Assembly: GCA_051453625.1 (NCBI GenBank)
Contig: JBOZIK010000001.1
Span: forward strand, 70,132,705-70,161,005
DNA from: Welwitschia mirabilis
Taxonomy: Eukaryota > Gnetophyta > Gnetopsida > Welwitschiales
Length of the DNA: 28,301 nt
Direction: 5' to 3'
Below the pieces are notes generated by a model. The model worked only from the letters and a program-made list of their open reading frames with translations, was not told the DNA's origin and searched no databases. The translations under genes and the position numbers were made by a program. Positions 18,401-28,301 of the stretch are shown piece after piece (positions within the stretch are counted from its first letter, which is position 1; the number at the start of each line of letters is the position of its first letter).

Positions 18401-20459
18401 ATTGATCAAAGTAAAAACTTAATTTTTAAAATAATAAGATATACACTAAGCTTTGCAAAAGAAATTATATACTAATTTGAAAATTTAACTTGTGGGGAAA
18501 AAATAAAGCATACATATTTCAGAATTAAGCATAAATAAATATCCTAGGTAAGTTACATATATAATAAAATCATATGAGTATTAAATCAATGGAAATCTTG
18601 AAATAAATTTTAAGTAGATATTGCACATTATCTAATTAAACTATAACTTTACATGTATTTATTATTAAAAATTACATGTGTAAAAGGATCATTTTTAAAA
18701 GATGCAAAAGGAAAAATAAAATAAATAAGAAAAAATAATCTTTAATAAACAATCATTATCAATTTAATGATTATTTCTAAATCAAACAAATGATTAAGAT
18801 AGCTAAAATAATCAATCTAATTTAAGTCATTATGATCTAAAGACAATTTTTATAAAAGATTTCACTAGTTAAAATAATGTAAAATGGATGTGAATAATTC
18901 ATTTAAGCTTCTTAGTCCATTATATCCTAACTTTATAGTAANNNNNNNNNNNNNNNNNNNNNNNNNNNNNNNNNNNNNNNNNNNNNNNNNNNNNNNNNNN
19001 NNNNNNNNNNNNNNNNNNNNNNNNNNNNNNNNNNNNNNNNNTACACGTATTTATTATTAAGAATTACATGTGTAAAAGGATCATTTTTAAAAGATGTAAA
19101 AGGAAAAATAAAATAAATAAGAAAAAATAATATTTAATAAACAATCATTATCACTTTAATAATTATTTCTAACTCAAACAAATGATTAAGATAGTTAAAA
19201 TAATCAATCTAATTTAAGTCATTGTGATCTAAAGATGATTTTTATAAAAGATATCACTAGTTAAAGTAATGTAAAATGGATGTAAATAATTCATTTAAGC
19301 TTCTTAGTCCATTATATCCTAATTTTATAGCAACTTAGAATTAAATGAAAAAATACTTCAAAAACATTATTCTTTAAATCAACATAATAAACAATTTAAC
19401 AATATTTTCACTAAATTTCAATGTGTCTAACTTAAAAAATAGCTCTTAATTAAGCTTGGAATGAGTAATAAAAGTTATGTACATGTAATTGAGATTATTA
19501 ACCAACTAGTAATTGGTTAAAAATCATCATATAAATGTTGATTCTAGCAAATGAAAAATTAGCAAATTTCATAGACTTAAAATGTTTTAGAACCTTCAAA
19601 GTAATTAGAATATATCTTAAAATATGTTTCTAAAGCCAAAATTTAAGATCAAGGAAGCTCGATTAAAATAAATAGGAAATAAAACTATCTAAAAAAACCT
19701 ACAAAAATTTTTGTAAACCCTACTTTAACCAAGAGTATTAAGAAAGCTAGAAAATGTAAGAAAAAATGGACTGCATATTTTAAAAGTAAACAAATAATAC
19801 TATAAGAGTAAATCTTATCTTTTTAAAAAGAAGTAAATAATGATTAAAATGTTTACTATACTAGAAAAAATAAATATTTCAAATATTTAGAAAAATTCTA
19901 AAATGAAACTAAAACTTTAATTATAAATTGCTAAAAATGTAATTTTAGAATTCAAATTGAGTTTTTGTTTCTTAAGTATTAATATTTTCAATCAAGAGAG
20001 AAACCTATAGATAAATGTTTAGAATAACTAGAGTTATTGTAAAAGAGATATGATTAATACAAGCATGTAATTCACTAGTTCTAAAAAGAAGAAAAAGAGA
20101 GAGAAGAACTAATATTAAACTAAACATTTCCAATTTTAAAGTTTAATAAATCACATATGTACATGTTAAAGTTATGCTATTTGAAAGAAGAAAATAAAAA
20201 TTTATATTCAATGAGAAGAATGAAAAAAGAAGAGATAAAACAGATTGAAAAAATGATTTTTTAACATAAAGTTATTAAGCATGAAAAATAAGAGAATGCT
20301 ATGATACATATTTGATTATAACAATCTGATTAGCACTAAATCTATAATATGTCATAATAAGTTTAATTAAACTAAAATAAATGCATTAGAAAATGCAAAA
20401 ATCATGTAAATATAAGAATAAAAATGTAAGAAAAAGAACAATTATTAGTTTAAGATAAA
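18401..20459. other. AT-rich noncoding stretch
   Basis: Contains gap-flanking duplication 4 and an 8-bp perfect inverted repeat TTAACCAA/TTGGTTAA with a 7-base loop at 19498-19520. No copia pol motif and no convincing frame was found on either strand. Confidence 0.6.
18650..19333. repeat. Gap-flanking duplication 4 (18650-18941 and 19042-19333)
   Basis: 292 bases on each side of the 100-N gap 18942-19041, of equal length, with only scattered substitutions. Confidence 0.9.
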
Positions 20460-21938
20460 ATAATAGATCTTTATATTAGTTTTCAATCTAAATTCGTATA
20501 AGATTTTATATCTTTTACTCAATTTGTATTACCTATCTAATTGCACTTCATCACCTTACAATGTCCTTTGCATAGATAAAAATGAAAAAATGGAAATAAA
20601 AAATAGATTTTAAGAGATTTCAAAGAATGAAATTAAAAGTATTAAATAAAGAATAGAAAAGGCTTAAAAAGTTGATATAGAGAGAAGATCAACTTGGAAG
20701 AAAAGAAATAAAATAGAAATATCACTAGAAATTTCTTTCAAAGCATGAAAATGGCATAAAATAAGTTTTATAGAATGTAATTGGCTTATATAAATCTTTT
20801 TTTAATATATTTCTAGTTTAATATTGATATGAGGTCTTTATATATTTACTAGGGTTGGTTTTAGATGAGAGAGTTTCCATAACTTGTGAATTTCATCATG
20901 TGATCTTCACTATAAGTTTTGAAACATTCTATAGATTACAATGCCAATTTACACTAAGTAACCACATTATAAAAAATTTCCTAGAAATCTTAATAAAAAG
21001 GATAACATTAGTAAATAGCCCATACACGATTCATTATTTGAAGAACCTTTGTCCTTTTTTTAATAAATTCATGAATTAATTATTTCACTTTTACCTTTAT
21101 CTTCTATAAAAGGCCTAAACCTTAGTGAAGAAGATAAACCTTCTTNNNNNNNNNNNNNNNNNNNNNNNNNNNNNNNNNNNNNNNNNNNNNNNNNNNNNNN
21201 NNNNNNNNNNNNNNNNNNNNNNNNNNNNNNNNNNNNNNNNNNNNNATAATAGATCTTTATATTAGTTTTCAATCTAAATTCGTATAAGATTTTATATCTT
21301 TTACTCCATTTGTATTACCTATTTAATTGTACTTCATCACCTTGCAATGTCCTTTGCATAGATGAAAATGAAAAAATGGAAATAAAAAGTAGATTTTAAG
21401 AGATTTCAAATAATGGAATCAAATGTTTATTATTAAAATAAAGAATAGAAAAGGCTTAAACAGTTGATATATGAAGAAGATCGACTTGGAAGAAAAGAAA
21501 TAAAATAGAAATATCACTAGAAATTTCTTTCAAATCATGAAAATGGCATAAAATAAGTTTTATAGCATGTAATTGGCTTATATAAATCTTTTTTGTAATA
21601 TATTTCTAGTTTAATATTGAGATGATGTCTTTATATATTTACTAGGGTTGGTTTTAGATGAGAGAGTATCCATAACTTGTGAATTTCATTATGTGATCTT
21701 CACTATAAGTTTTGAACAGTTTTATAGATTGCAATGCCAATTTAAACTAAGTAACCACATTAGAAAAAAATGCCTAGAAATCTTAATAAAAAGGATAACA
21801 TTAGTAAATAGCCCATACATGATTCATTATTTTAAGAACCTTTGTCCTTTTTTTAATAAATTCATGAGCTAATTATTTCACTTTTACCTTTATCTTCTAT
21901 GAAAGGCCTAAACCTTAGTGAAGAAGATAAACCTTCTT
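20460..21938. repeat. Gap-flanking duplication 5 (20460-21145 and 21246-21938)
   Basis: 686 bases before and 693 after the 100-N gap 21146-21245 are the same sequence with substitutions and small indels. A 74-codon plus-strand frame occurs in both copies (20855-21079 and 21648-21872) but starts with TTG, and most of its differences change the amino acid, so I do not call it a gene. Confidence 0.88.
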
Positions 21939-22605
21939 TAGCTTTATAAACATTTTGTAATAATTTTCTTAACTAACAATTACTTTATCTAATGTTTTCC
22001 AACTTCTTTTATCTTCACCCAAAAATGATTTCTTACATGAGTTATTGAACAAGCATAAATAAGCTACAAGATGGATTATTTTTTACTTTGAATGTATAAA
22101 TGTTTCTGCTTATACTAATGTTCTTTTTAATCTTATAAATTCATGCATAAAAATACACATGAATTCTCTTCCAACTCAAAATTCTTTACAAAACTTTAAT
22201 CCATTATTCAACCTTTGTTTCCATACTCTTGAGTCAATTTCCATGCACTACCTTCAAAAGTCTCTTTTAAAATTTTTAGTTTCATTATTTGATTTTAGAT
22301 TATACTTTTTTTTAAAATATATTTTCCTTTTAGATTAGATTTAGGATGGAAAAAAATAAAAACGTTTATTTAATGGTCTCTCTCACCTAAAACCATCTAA
22401 GCACTAACACCTATATAATCATCACCTTAAACCTTTTTATCTAGGAAATTCTAAATATCATTCACAACATAGAATAAGTCATCATTGTCTTAAACCATAT
22501 GATCCATCTATTTTAATTTGCTACTACCTCATAAAACTCATCAACTTTCCTCTCCTTCCATTCATCTATGAATTATTAAGATTTAATAACCCAAGTTAAT
22601 ATACA
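21939..22605. other. AT-rich noncoding stretch
   Basis: No recognised feature on either strand. Confidence 0.55.
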
Positions 22606-23202
22606 TTAATGAATAAACCATTAATAAGTAATTACCTTATTAGTACAAGTTAGGTAGAATTTAAGTTCACTTGTNNNNNNNNNNNNNNNNNNNNNNNNNN
22701 NNNNNNNNNNNNNNNNNNNNNNNNNNNNNNNNNNNNNNNNNNNNNNNNNNNNNNNNNNNNNNNNNNNNNNNNNNNNNNNNNNNNNNNNNNNNNNNNNNNN
22801 NNNNNNNNNNNNNNNNNNNNNNNNNNNNNNNNNNNNNNNNNNNNNNNNNNNNNNNNNNNNNNNNNNNNNNNNNNNNNNNNNNNNNNNNNNNNNNNNNNNN
22901 NNNNNNNNNNNNNNNNNNNNNNNNNNNNNNNNNNNNNNNNNNNNNNNNNNNNNNNNNNNNNNNNNNNNNNNNNNNNNNNNNNNNNNNNNNNNNNNNNNNN
23001 NNNNNNNNNNNNNNNNNNNNNNNNNNNNNNNNNNNNNNNNNNNNNNNNNNNNNNNNNNNNNNNNNNNNNNNNNNNNNNNNNNNNNNNNNNNNNNNNNNNN
23101 NNNNNNNNNNNNNNNNNNNNNNNNNNNNNNNNNTTAATGAATAAACCATTAATAAGTAATTAACTTATTAGTATAAGTTAGGTAGAATTTAAGTTTACTT
23201 TT
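22606..23202. repeat. Gap-flanking duplication 6 (22606-22674 and 23134-23202) around a 459-N gap
   Basis: 69 bases (TTAATGAATAAACC start) are repeated with four or five differences on either side of the only long gap (22675-23133). The apparent long open frames over the gap consist of N only and mean nothing. Confidence 0.85.
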
Positions 23203-24111
23203 ATTTTTTAAGACAAGATTATAGTTGTTTTTAAGTTATCATATTAAGGCTATTTTTTCTCAAGGCCTCTAATTTAAAACATATAATTGAAAAAGATGGT
23301 ATCTACCCTCATATTATGTTCTTTATTTTTAGACATTTGATGGAGACATGATCCTTCTTCATTAGTCTAATGAACTAATGACCCTTTTTATGTGTATAAA
23401 AATATTAAAGATTTAAATTAGAAATAAAAAATAAAACATATTTTTTTTGAAAATCACATCTTATTATAATCAAATAATTGGATTTAGTAAACTACATCGA
23501 GAATATGGATGCTCACTATTAATGCAACTCCAGTGATCTATTTATAACATGATCAACTGCATTAAGGCTATAGATGTTAGCTAGTAACGAAATAATAATT
23601 TCTTTAAGAAACAAAATTCTTAATCCTATTGGAAGAAAATATTATATAGTGAATACCCAATTTAATCCAAATAATCAAAATAAGAAACATGTATGATTGT
23701 AAAAAAGGTAAATAAGAGAAAGAAAAGATGGAATTTGAAGATACTTTTATGATTACTTTTTTTAACTCATATAATTGAAAATTTTCTTATTAAGTTTTAA
23801 ACTTTTATAAGTTTACTTAAAGGATATTTTGTTTTATTATCATTGTAATCCATATAAATAAACACAAAATTCACAAAANNNNNNNNNNNNNNNNNNNNNN
23901 NNNNNNNNNNNNNNNNNTGTAGTGAAAATTTCCATTCTGTCTTTGCTCTATTCATTCCATTCACTAATCTAAATCCATGAGCATCTGCAATCTAAAACTA
24001 GCATCATCATGAGACTTATTAGTGTTGATATCCATTTTCCATTGTTTCTCATGCTTCTTTACAAAACTTCTTCTTTTGATGGTGAGTTATTATTTTTTAT
24101 AGAGTTAAATT
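23203..24111. other. AT-rich noncoding stretch with a 39-N gap
   Basis: No recognised feature. The gap 23879-23917 is 39 N and has no repeated sequence beside it. Confidence 0.55.
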
Positions 24112-25036
24112 ATAACTTAGTTTTCATCCATTTTTCATTCCATTTTGATACTTCCTTCATAATCTTCATTTTTATTTTCATCTTTTTATTCATTTCTACC
24201 TATTCTCCCTTTTACCTTTTTAGCCTTCATTTTCTTCTACCCCTTTTATCTATAGCAATCATTTGTAAAACCTCATTACTTAGAATTTTTTCATTGAATT
24301 ACCTTCCACTTTCTACATCTTTTAGCATTTTATTTTATCATTTTTTCCTTTATAGGTTAGTTGTATTACTTTACATATTCCTCTTTTTCAATGAAATGAC
24401 TCTTCCTTAAGAATACATTCTAAAACTTTCAAAACATGTTTCCAAAAGTCGTATTAAATTTTTCTATCTTTTAAACTTTAAGGATAAAGTTTAATTTTGA
24501 TTACAAAGTATAACATCTATTTATCATAANNNNNNNNNNNNNNNNNNNNNNNNNNNNNNNNNNNNNNNNNNNNNNNNNNNNNNNNNNNNNNNNNNNNNNN
24601 NNNNNNNNNNNNNNNNNNNNNNNNNNNNNATAACTTATTTTTCATCCATTTTTCAATCCGTTATGATACTTCCTTCATAATATTCATTTTTGTTTTCATC
24701 TTTTCATTCATTTCTACTTATTCTCCCTTTTAACTTTTTAGCCTTTATTTTTGTCTACCCCTTTTATCTATAGAAATCATTTGTAAAACCTCATTACTTA
24801 GAATTTTTTTCATTGAATTACCTTCCACTTTCTACATCTTTTATCATTTTTTCCTTTTATAGGTTAGTTGTATTACTTTACATATTTTTCTTTTCCAATG
24901 AAATGACTCTTCCTTAAGAATACATTCTAAAACTTTCAAAACATGTTCTCAAAAGTTGTATTAAATTTTTATATCGTCCAAAATTTAAGGGTAAAGTTTA
25001 ATTTTGGTTACAATGTATAACATCTATTTATCATAA
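24112..25036. repeat. Gap-flanking duplication 7 (24112-24529 and 24630-25036)
   Basis: 418 bases before and 407 after the 100-N gap 24530-24629, pyrimidine-rich on the plus strand (TTCATTTTT, CTTTT runs), differing by substitutions and small indels. A 133-codon frame of mainly Phe, Leu and Ile at 24009-24410 is interrupted by a stop in the right copy (CCCTTTTAC to CCCTTTTAA), so it is a composition artefact. Confidence 0.85.
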
Positions 25037-25419
25037 AAGTTTTCAAGCTTTAATATCCTATTTTTCAAACATCAGTAAAAAATTATTCAAAGGATATATC
25101 ATTTTGATACTTAAATATTTTTATTTAGAAATTTTCCATGTTAAATCATTTATTTCTCATACTTTTTTTTTAAAAGTATAATAAATTTCTAGTTAGGGAA
25201 TGTGTTAGCATATAAAAATTGACATTTAAATCAAGCATATTTGCTTAATTTAGCTTAGATGAAGAAGTTAAAAAAGCTATTTTATCATAAAATTATGTCT
25301 TCTACCATTTTTAACATGATTTGTGAATTTGTGCACTTTATCGTGATAATTTCAGGTACTTTGATGCATTTTAGAATATGTATTAAAAGATACTCAAGTA
25401 GAAAACATTGGCACTATCG
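25037..25419. other. AT-rich noncoding stretch
   Basis: No recognised feature. Confidence 0.5.
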
Positions 25420-26145
25420 TGTGTTATAATGTGAATATATGGGACCTTTAAGTCCTTAAGAAAATCCTTATCAATTACAAATCTTGTAGAAAACACATGC
25501 TCGTATTGTTGGGAGTTAGCCCAGATGTCATAACCCATCAAATGCACTAGGGTAAAATTTATACAATTAATCTTAGTGAAGTACTTTTAGTCTTTTTTTG
25601 TTCAAGTAAATACGATGAGAACAATGTAGAAAATACAATGTAAGATGAATGCGAATGTAATGCTTATAAATGAGATGCAAATAGAATAACTTTAAATACT
25701 AGATATATATAACTACCAATCTACTATCTTTAAGATCAACCCTTATAATCTAAATTAATTAAAAAATAATTGTTACTTAACCATAATTGTTGTAATCTAT
25801 AAGGTACATAGAATAGAATATAGATAAATGCAATAGCTATAGTTATGAAATGCAATATGAAATGGAATGCAAGTACTAAACTAATAAAATCAACCTATCA
25901 TAGCTTGCCCTTATGATTTAGATTAACTATAAATCTATCATAGAATTATAATTAACATAAACATAAGGAAGATCCACATCATGAATAAAGCATCCACTTA
26001 CAAAGTAGTAACACCTCGATGGAGGATACATAGTCCAATACTAAGGAAGACTTCTCTCTATAGCTAAGATGGACTTATTGTCCTGCAATCTCCTATTACA
26101 AGATTTTAGGTACAAAGGATGGTGAAATGGGAGTAAGGGCAAGGG

Positions 26146-26155
26146 GGTATTTATA
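26146..26155 (-). promoter_or_regulatory. TATA box of the short element's LTR
   Basis: The minus strand reads TATAAATACC followed by CCC, a strong TATA box. It is unchanged in the duplicate copy at 26527-26536. Confidence 0.5.
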
Positions 26156-26185
26156 GTACTACATAGAAGATTCTAGAAATAAAAC

Positions 26186-26261
26186 CTAGAAGTCAGAGAT
26201 GAATCCCTAGCAACATAAATGAGCTAGAAGTCAGAGATAAAGCTTTAGCAACATAAATGGG
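26186..26261. repeat. 38-bp tandem repeat, two units
   Basis: CTAGAAGTCAGAGAT starts at 26186 and again at 26224, each followed by a CCTAGCAACATAAAT-like end. The same pair is present in the duplicate copy at about 26567-26642, so it predates the split of the two versions. Confidence 0.75.
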
Positions 26262-27073
26262 GTACATAACCCCTTTATAAAGATAANNNNNNNNNNNNNN
26301 NNNNNNNNNNNNNNNNNNNNNNNNNNNNNNNNNNNNNNNNNNNNNNNNNNNNNNNNNNNNNNNNNNNNNNNNNNNNNNNNNNNNNNTAGCAGCATCTCAA
26401 TGGAGGATACGTAGTCCAATACTAAGGAAGACTTCTCTCTATAGCTAAGATGGACTTATTGTCCTTCAATCTCCTATTACAAGATTTTAGGTATAAAGGA
26501 TGGTAAAATGGAAGTAAGGGTAAGGGGGTATTTATAGTACTACATAGAAGATTCTAGAAACAAAACCTAGAAGTCAAAGATAAAGCCCTAGCAACATAAA
26601 TGGGCTATAAGTCAGAGATGAAGCCCTAGCAACATAAATGGGGTACATAACCCCTTTATAAAGATAATAAATTATATTTAAGTATTATCCTAATTGTCAT
26701 CCAAATGATTATGGGAATGACACCCTACAACAAAAGATAACTCTTCAGTTTCTAGCCCTGGTCCATGTCAGCATCCCTATCAGCTCCAAATGAACTATCA
26801 TCTAGTGACTGTCATCTAGATAACCATGTAAATAACATCCTATTGAGTTCTTTAGTTAAGGAAAATCATCCTTCTAGATCATTAGACTCCTCCTTATAAT
26901 GTTAAGTGTCAAAACCTACTTGAATTACCTTCAAATGCATTAAGAGTTTGCATGTTTTTGTGGTTGTCTCATTAGTTCTCCATAATCATTAGAACTCCAT
27001 CTAAAGTAGTCTAAATATCTTACAAAAGTATTCAAAATAATCCATCAAATATATAAAATTTGACATCACAACA

Positions 27074-27086
27074 TATCCCCTCACTT
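27074..27086 (-). other. Polypurine tract of the short element
   Basis: The minus strand reads AAGTGAGGGGATA just before the LTR start TGTTGTGATG. Confidence 0.55.
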
Positions 27087-27605
27087 AATCTTATTAGTTC
27101 TTGATAAAGTAAGTAAACAAGTATAAATTGCGAGCCAAATTAATTAAGATAAATAGTAACTAGGAAATATAAATTAAGTTAAGAAACATTTATCATGTAG
27201 AATTAAATATCAAAAACTAATGGTTGGATGTATTACCTCATCTATATGTGTAATAGGAATGTCATCTATTTCATTGTCTAGATGACCATGGGGATGATAG
27301 GCTTAAAAAATTTAGATAAAAAATTAAGTATCTATGAACATAGTCACCAAAGAAAAATAAAATTAGAGTACTATAATCTATGTTAGTCCCAAATTTAAAA
27401 CATTTTCCACATCACAAAAATAGAAATTAAATGTTATACACAAAAATCATCATAAGATATAAGCACAATAACTCAGAAAAATGATGTGTATGTATAATTA
27501 AGACATAAATAACTCAAAATGATGTGTATAAACTAATTAACTCATTTTAATTACAATCTACAAGAGGAAAATACATTAGATATAATCATAACATTACTCC
27601 CCTCA

Positions 27606-27797
27606 TGGTGCTAAAGTGAAGTCTTCATTAGAGCTCATAGGTGAAGGTGGGAAGGGAGGATGATCCTCCTTAAGTAGGAAGTTCATACTAAGAGCTACTA
27701 AAATGGATCATGTAGTTTCCTCATATTGGATACGTACTACCTCTAGAAGGTCCACTATAGCACTCTACTTAATACACATCACTTAATCTTTAACAAA
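27606..27797 (-). pseudogene. Possible coding remnant inside the short element
   Basis: One minus-strand frame reads SAIVDLLEVVRIQYEETT, a stop at 27708-27710, then a segment ending with a Pro-rich EDHPPFPPSPMSSNEDF and a TGA at 27603-27605. The mix of a helical stretch and a Pro-rich tail looks more like degraded protein sequence than random AT-rich DNA, and its place before the purine tract would suit the end of a gag-like frame. I do not recognise a family, and in-frame stops show that it is not functional. Confidence 0.25.
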
Positions 27798-27962
27798 TGT
27801 TATCTACTCTCTATTTTCTCAAATATTTCAATTAGTCAATCTCTTAGACTAAACTTATAAGAAGAGCTTATAATTGCTCTACTATGATCTTGACTATAGA
27901 TCTCAGAATCTACTATCTCTCTATCTCTTCAAGGGTTTAGATGTTTATGTCCTATAAGTATT

Positions 27963-28301
27963 TGTTGTTATGTGAATTTATGCAATTCTAAAGCTCTTTA
28001 GATAAACTTGTAAATCAAATAACTTGCAAAAAAGCACATGCTAGTATAGATAGACATTCACTCGAATGTCATAATCCCAACGAAGGCATTAGGCTCAAAG
28101 TTAGAGAAATAATTTCCAAAGGTAGTTTTTGGTCTTTTATCTTTTATTGACTGAAAGTAAATAAAAACTAAATGCAATGCAGGATGAATGAAGATAAATA
28201 TAAGTAAATAGAAATGAAAATAAATTAAATTCTCTTGGTTCCTAATCCTTCTATCATAAGGACTAGATTTTAGCCTTTCTATCACAAAGACTATCTTTCC
28301 T
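27963..28301 (-). repeat. 5' LTR of the short element (partial, cut by window end)
   Basis: Aligns with 25420-25760: shared words include ATGTGAAT, CACATGCT, GATGTCATAA/AATGTCATAA and GATGAATG. The frame at 28058-28285 on the minus strand is inside LTR sequence and is not a gene. Confidence 0.6.

Larger units (their letters stand above)
26006..26667. repeat. Gap-flanking duplication 8 (26006-26286 and 26387-26667)
   Basis: 281 bases on each side of the 100-N gap 26287-26386, exactly equal in length and nearly identical, both ending in CCCCTTTATAAAGATAA. Confidence 0.92.
25420..27073 (-). repeat. 3' LTR of the short element (about 1.27 kb net)
   Basis: Runs from TGTGTTATAATGTG to ACATCACAACA. 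After removing duplication 8 and its gap it is about 1273 bases. The minus strand has a TATA box TATAAATACC (26146-26155, repeated at 26527-26536) in the middle, as expected at a U3/R boundary. A 38-bp tandem repeat lies nearby (26186-26261). Confidence 0.55.
25420..28301 (-). mobile_element. LTR element with very short internal region (5' LTR cut by window edge)
   Basis: Two direct copies of the same sequence start at 25420 and 27963, alignable over about 300 bases at a near-constant offset of 2541-2543 and about 65-70% identity by eye. The LTR limits are set by terminal words: TGTTGTTATGT at 27963 and ACATCACAACA ending at 27073 are inverted repeats matching at 10 of 11 bases. A polypurine tract (minus strand) directly precedes the LTR start at 27073. 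The internal region is only 27074-27962 (889 bases) with no pol motif, so the element is non-autonomous or internally deleted. Low LTR identity means it is old. I could not find a convincing primer-binding site at 27950-27962. Confidence 0.6.

Noticed and set aside
19498-19520. Perfect 8-bp inverted repeat TTAACCAA/TTGGTTAA as a regulatory hairpin or terminator
   Set aside because: Such short palindromes are expected in AT-rich DNA and no gene lies beside it.
20855-21872. 74-codon plus-strand frame present in both duplicated copies (20855-21079, 21648-21872)
   Set aside because: It starts at TTG, not ATG. By my count about three-quarters of the differences between copies change the amino acid, as expected without selection. 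No family is recognised.
22667-23149. Frames of about 160 codons on both strands
   Set aside because: They consist almost entirely of N (gap 22675-23133).
24009-24410. 133-codon plus-strand frame, strongly hydrophobic
   Set aside because: Phe/Leu/Ile-rich because the strand is T-rich. The paired copy after the gap has a stop in the same frame (TTTTAC to TTTTAA) and indels, so the frame is not maintained.

Overview
This window looks like a piece of a draft nuclear genome of a flowering plant; I cannot place it more closely. It is very AT-rich, has no intact host gene, no tRNA or rRNA gene and no bacterial-type operon. What can be recognised is decayed LTR-retrotransposon sequence: plant Ty1/copia polyprotein fragments (RT box YVDD, protease DSGCS, CCHC knuckle), minus-strand primer-binding sites complementary to initiator tRNA-Met, polypurine tracts and TG...CA LTR ends. 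The scaffold has 15 runs of N, twelve of them exactly 100 long.

Layout: 1-3597 is the internal part of a minus-strand copia element (RT at the window edge, then integrase, protease/zinc knuckle and gag remnants toward higher coordinates). It ends at a primer-binding site and an LTR starting at 3598. That LTR carries a degenerate array of GTCGAC-type motifs (about 4400-5890) and is preceded by a partial tandem duplication of its own leader/LTR junction. 5607-8231 is interleaved copies of one noncoding stretch. 8903-14392 holds a minus-strand family with 414-bp LTRs. Three LTRs and two internal regions are seen; the internal regions carry a gag-like remnant, no recognisable pol, and a long minisatellite between primer-binding site and gag. 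14393-15110 is an AGTTAAC-rich degenerate repeat. 15517-18400 is a plus-strand copia LTR, primer-binding site and gag remnant. 18400-25419 is AT-rich noncoding DNA. 25420-28301 is a third minus-strand LTR element with a very short internal region; its upstream LTR runs off the window.

The strongest global signal is in the assembly. At most gaps the sequence left of the gap is repeated, at high but imperfect identity and nearly equal length, just right of it. At one place two contig pairs overlap by 34 and 35 identical bases in a crossed order. This fits two haplotypes (or near-identical repeats) interleaved in one scaffold, so part of the window is represented twice. No gene here works with another; the only system visible is successive retroelement insertion, rearrangement and decay, with in-frame stops and lost CpG sites of the kind produced by deamination of methylated cytosine.
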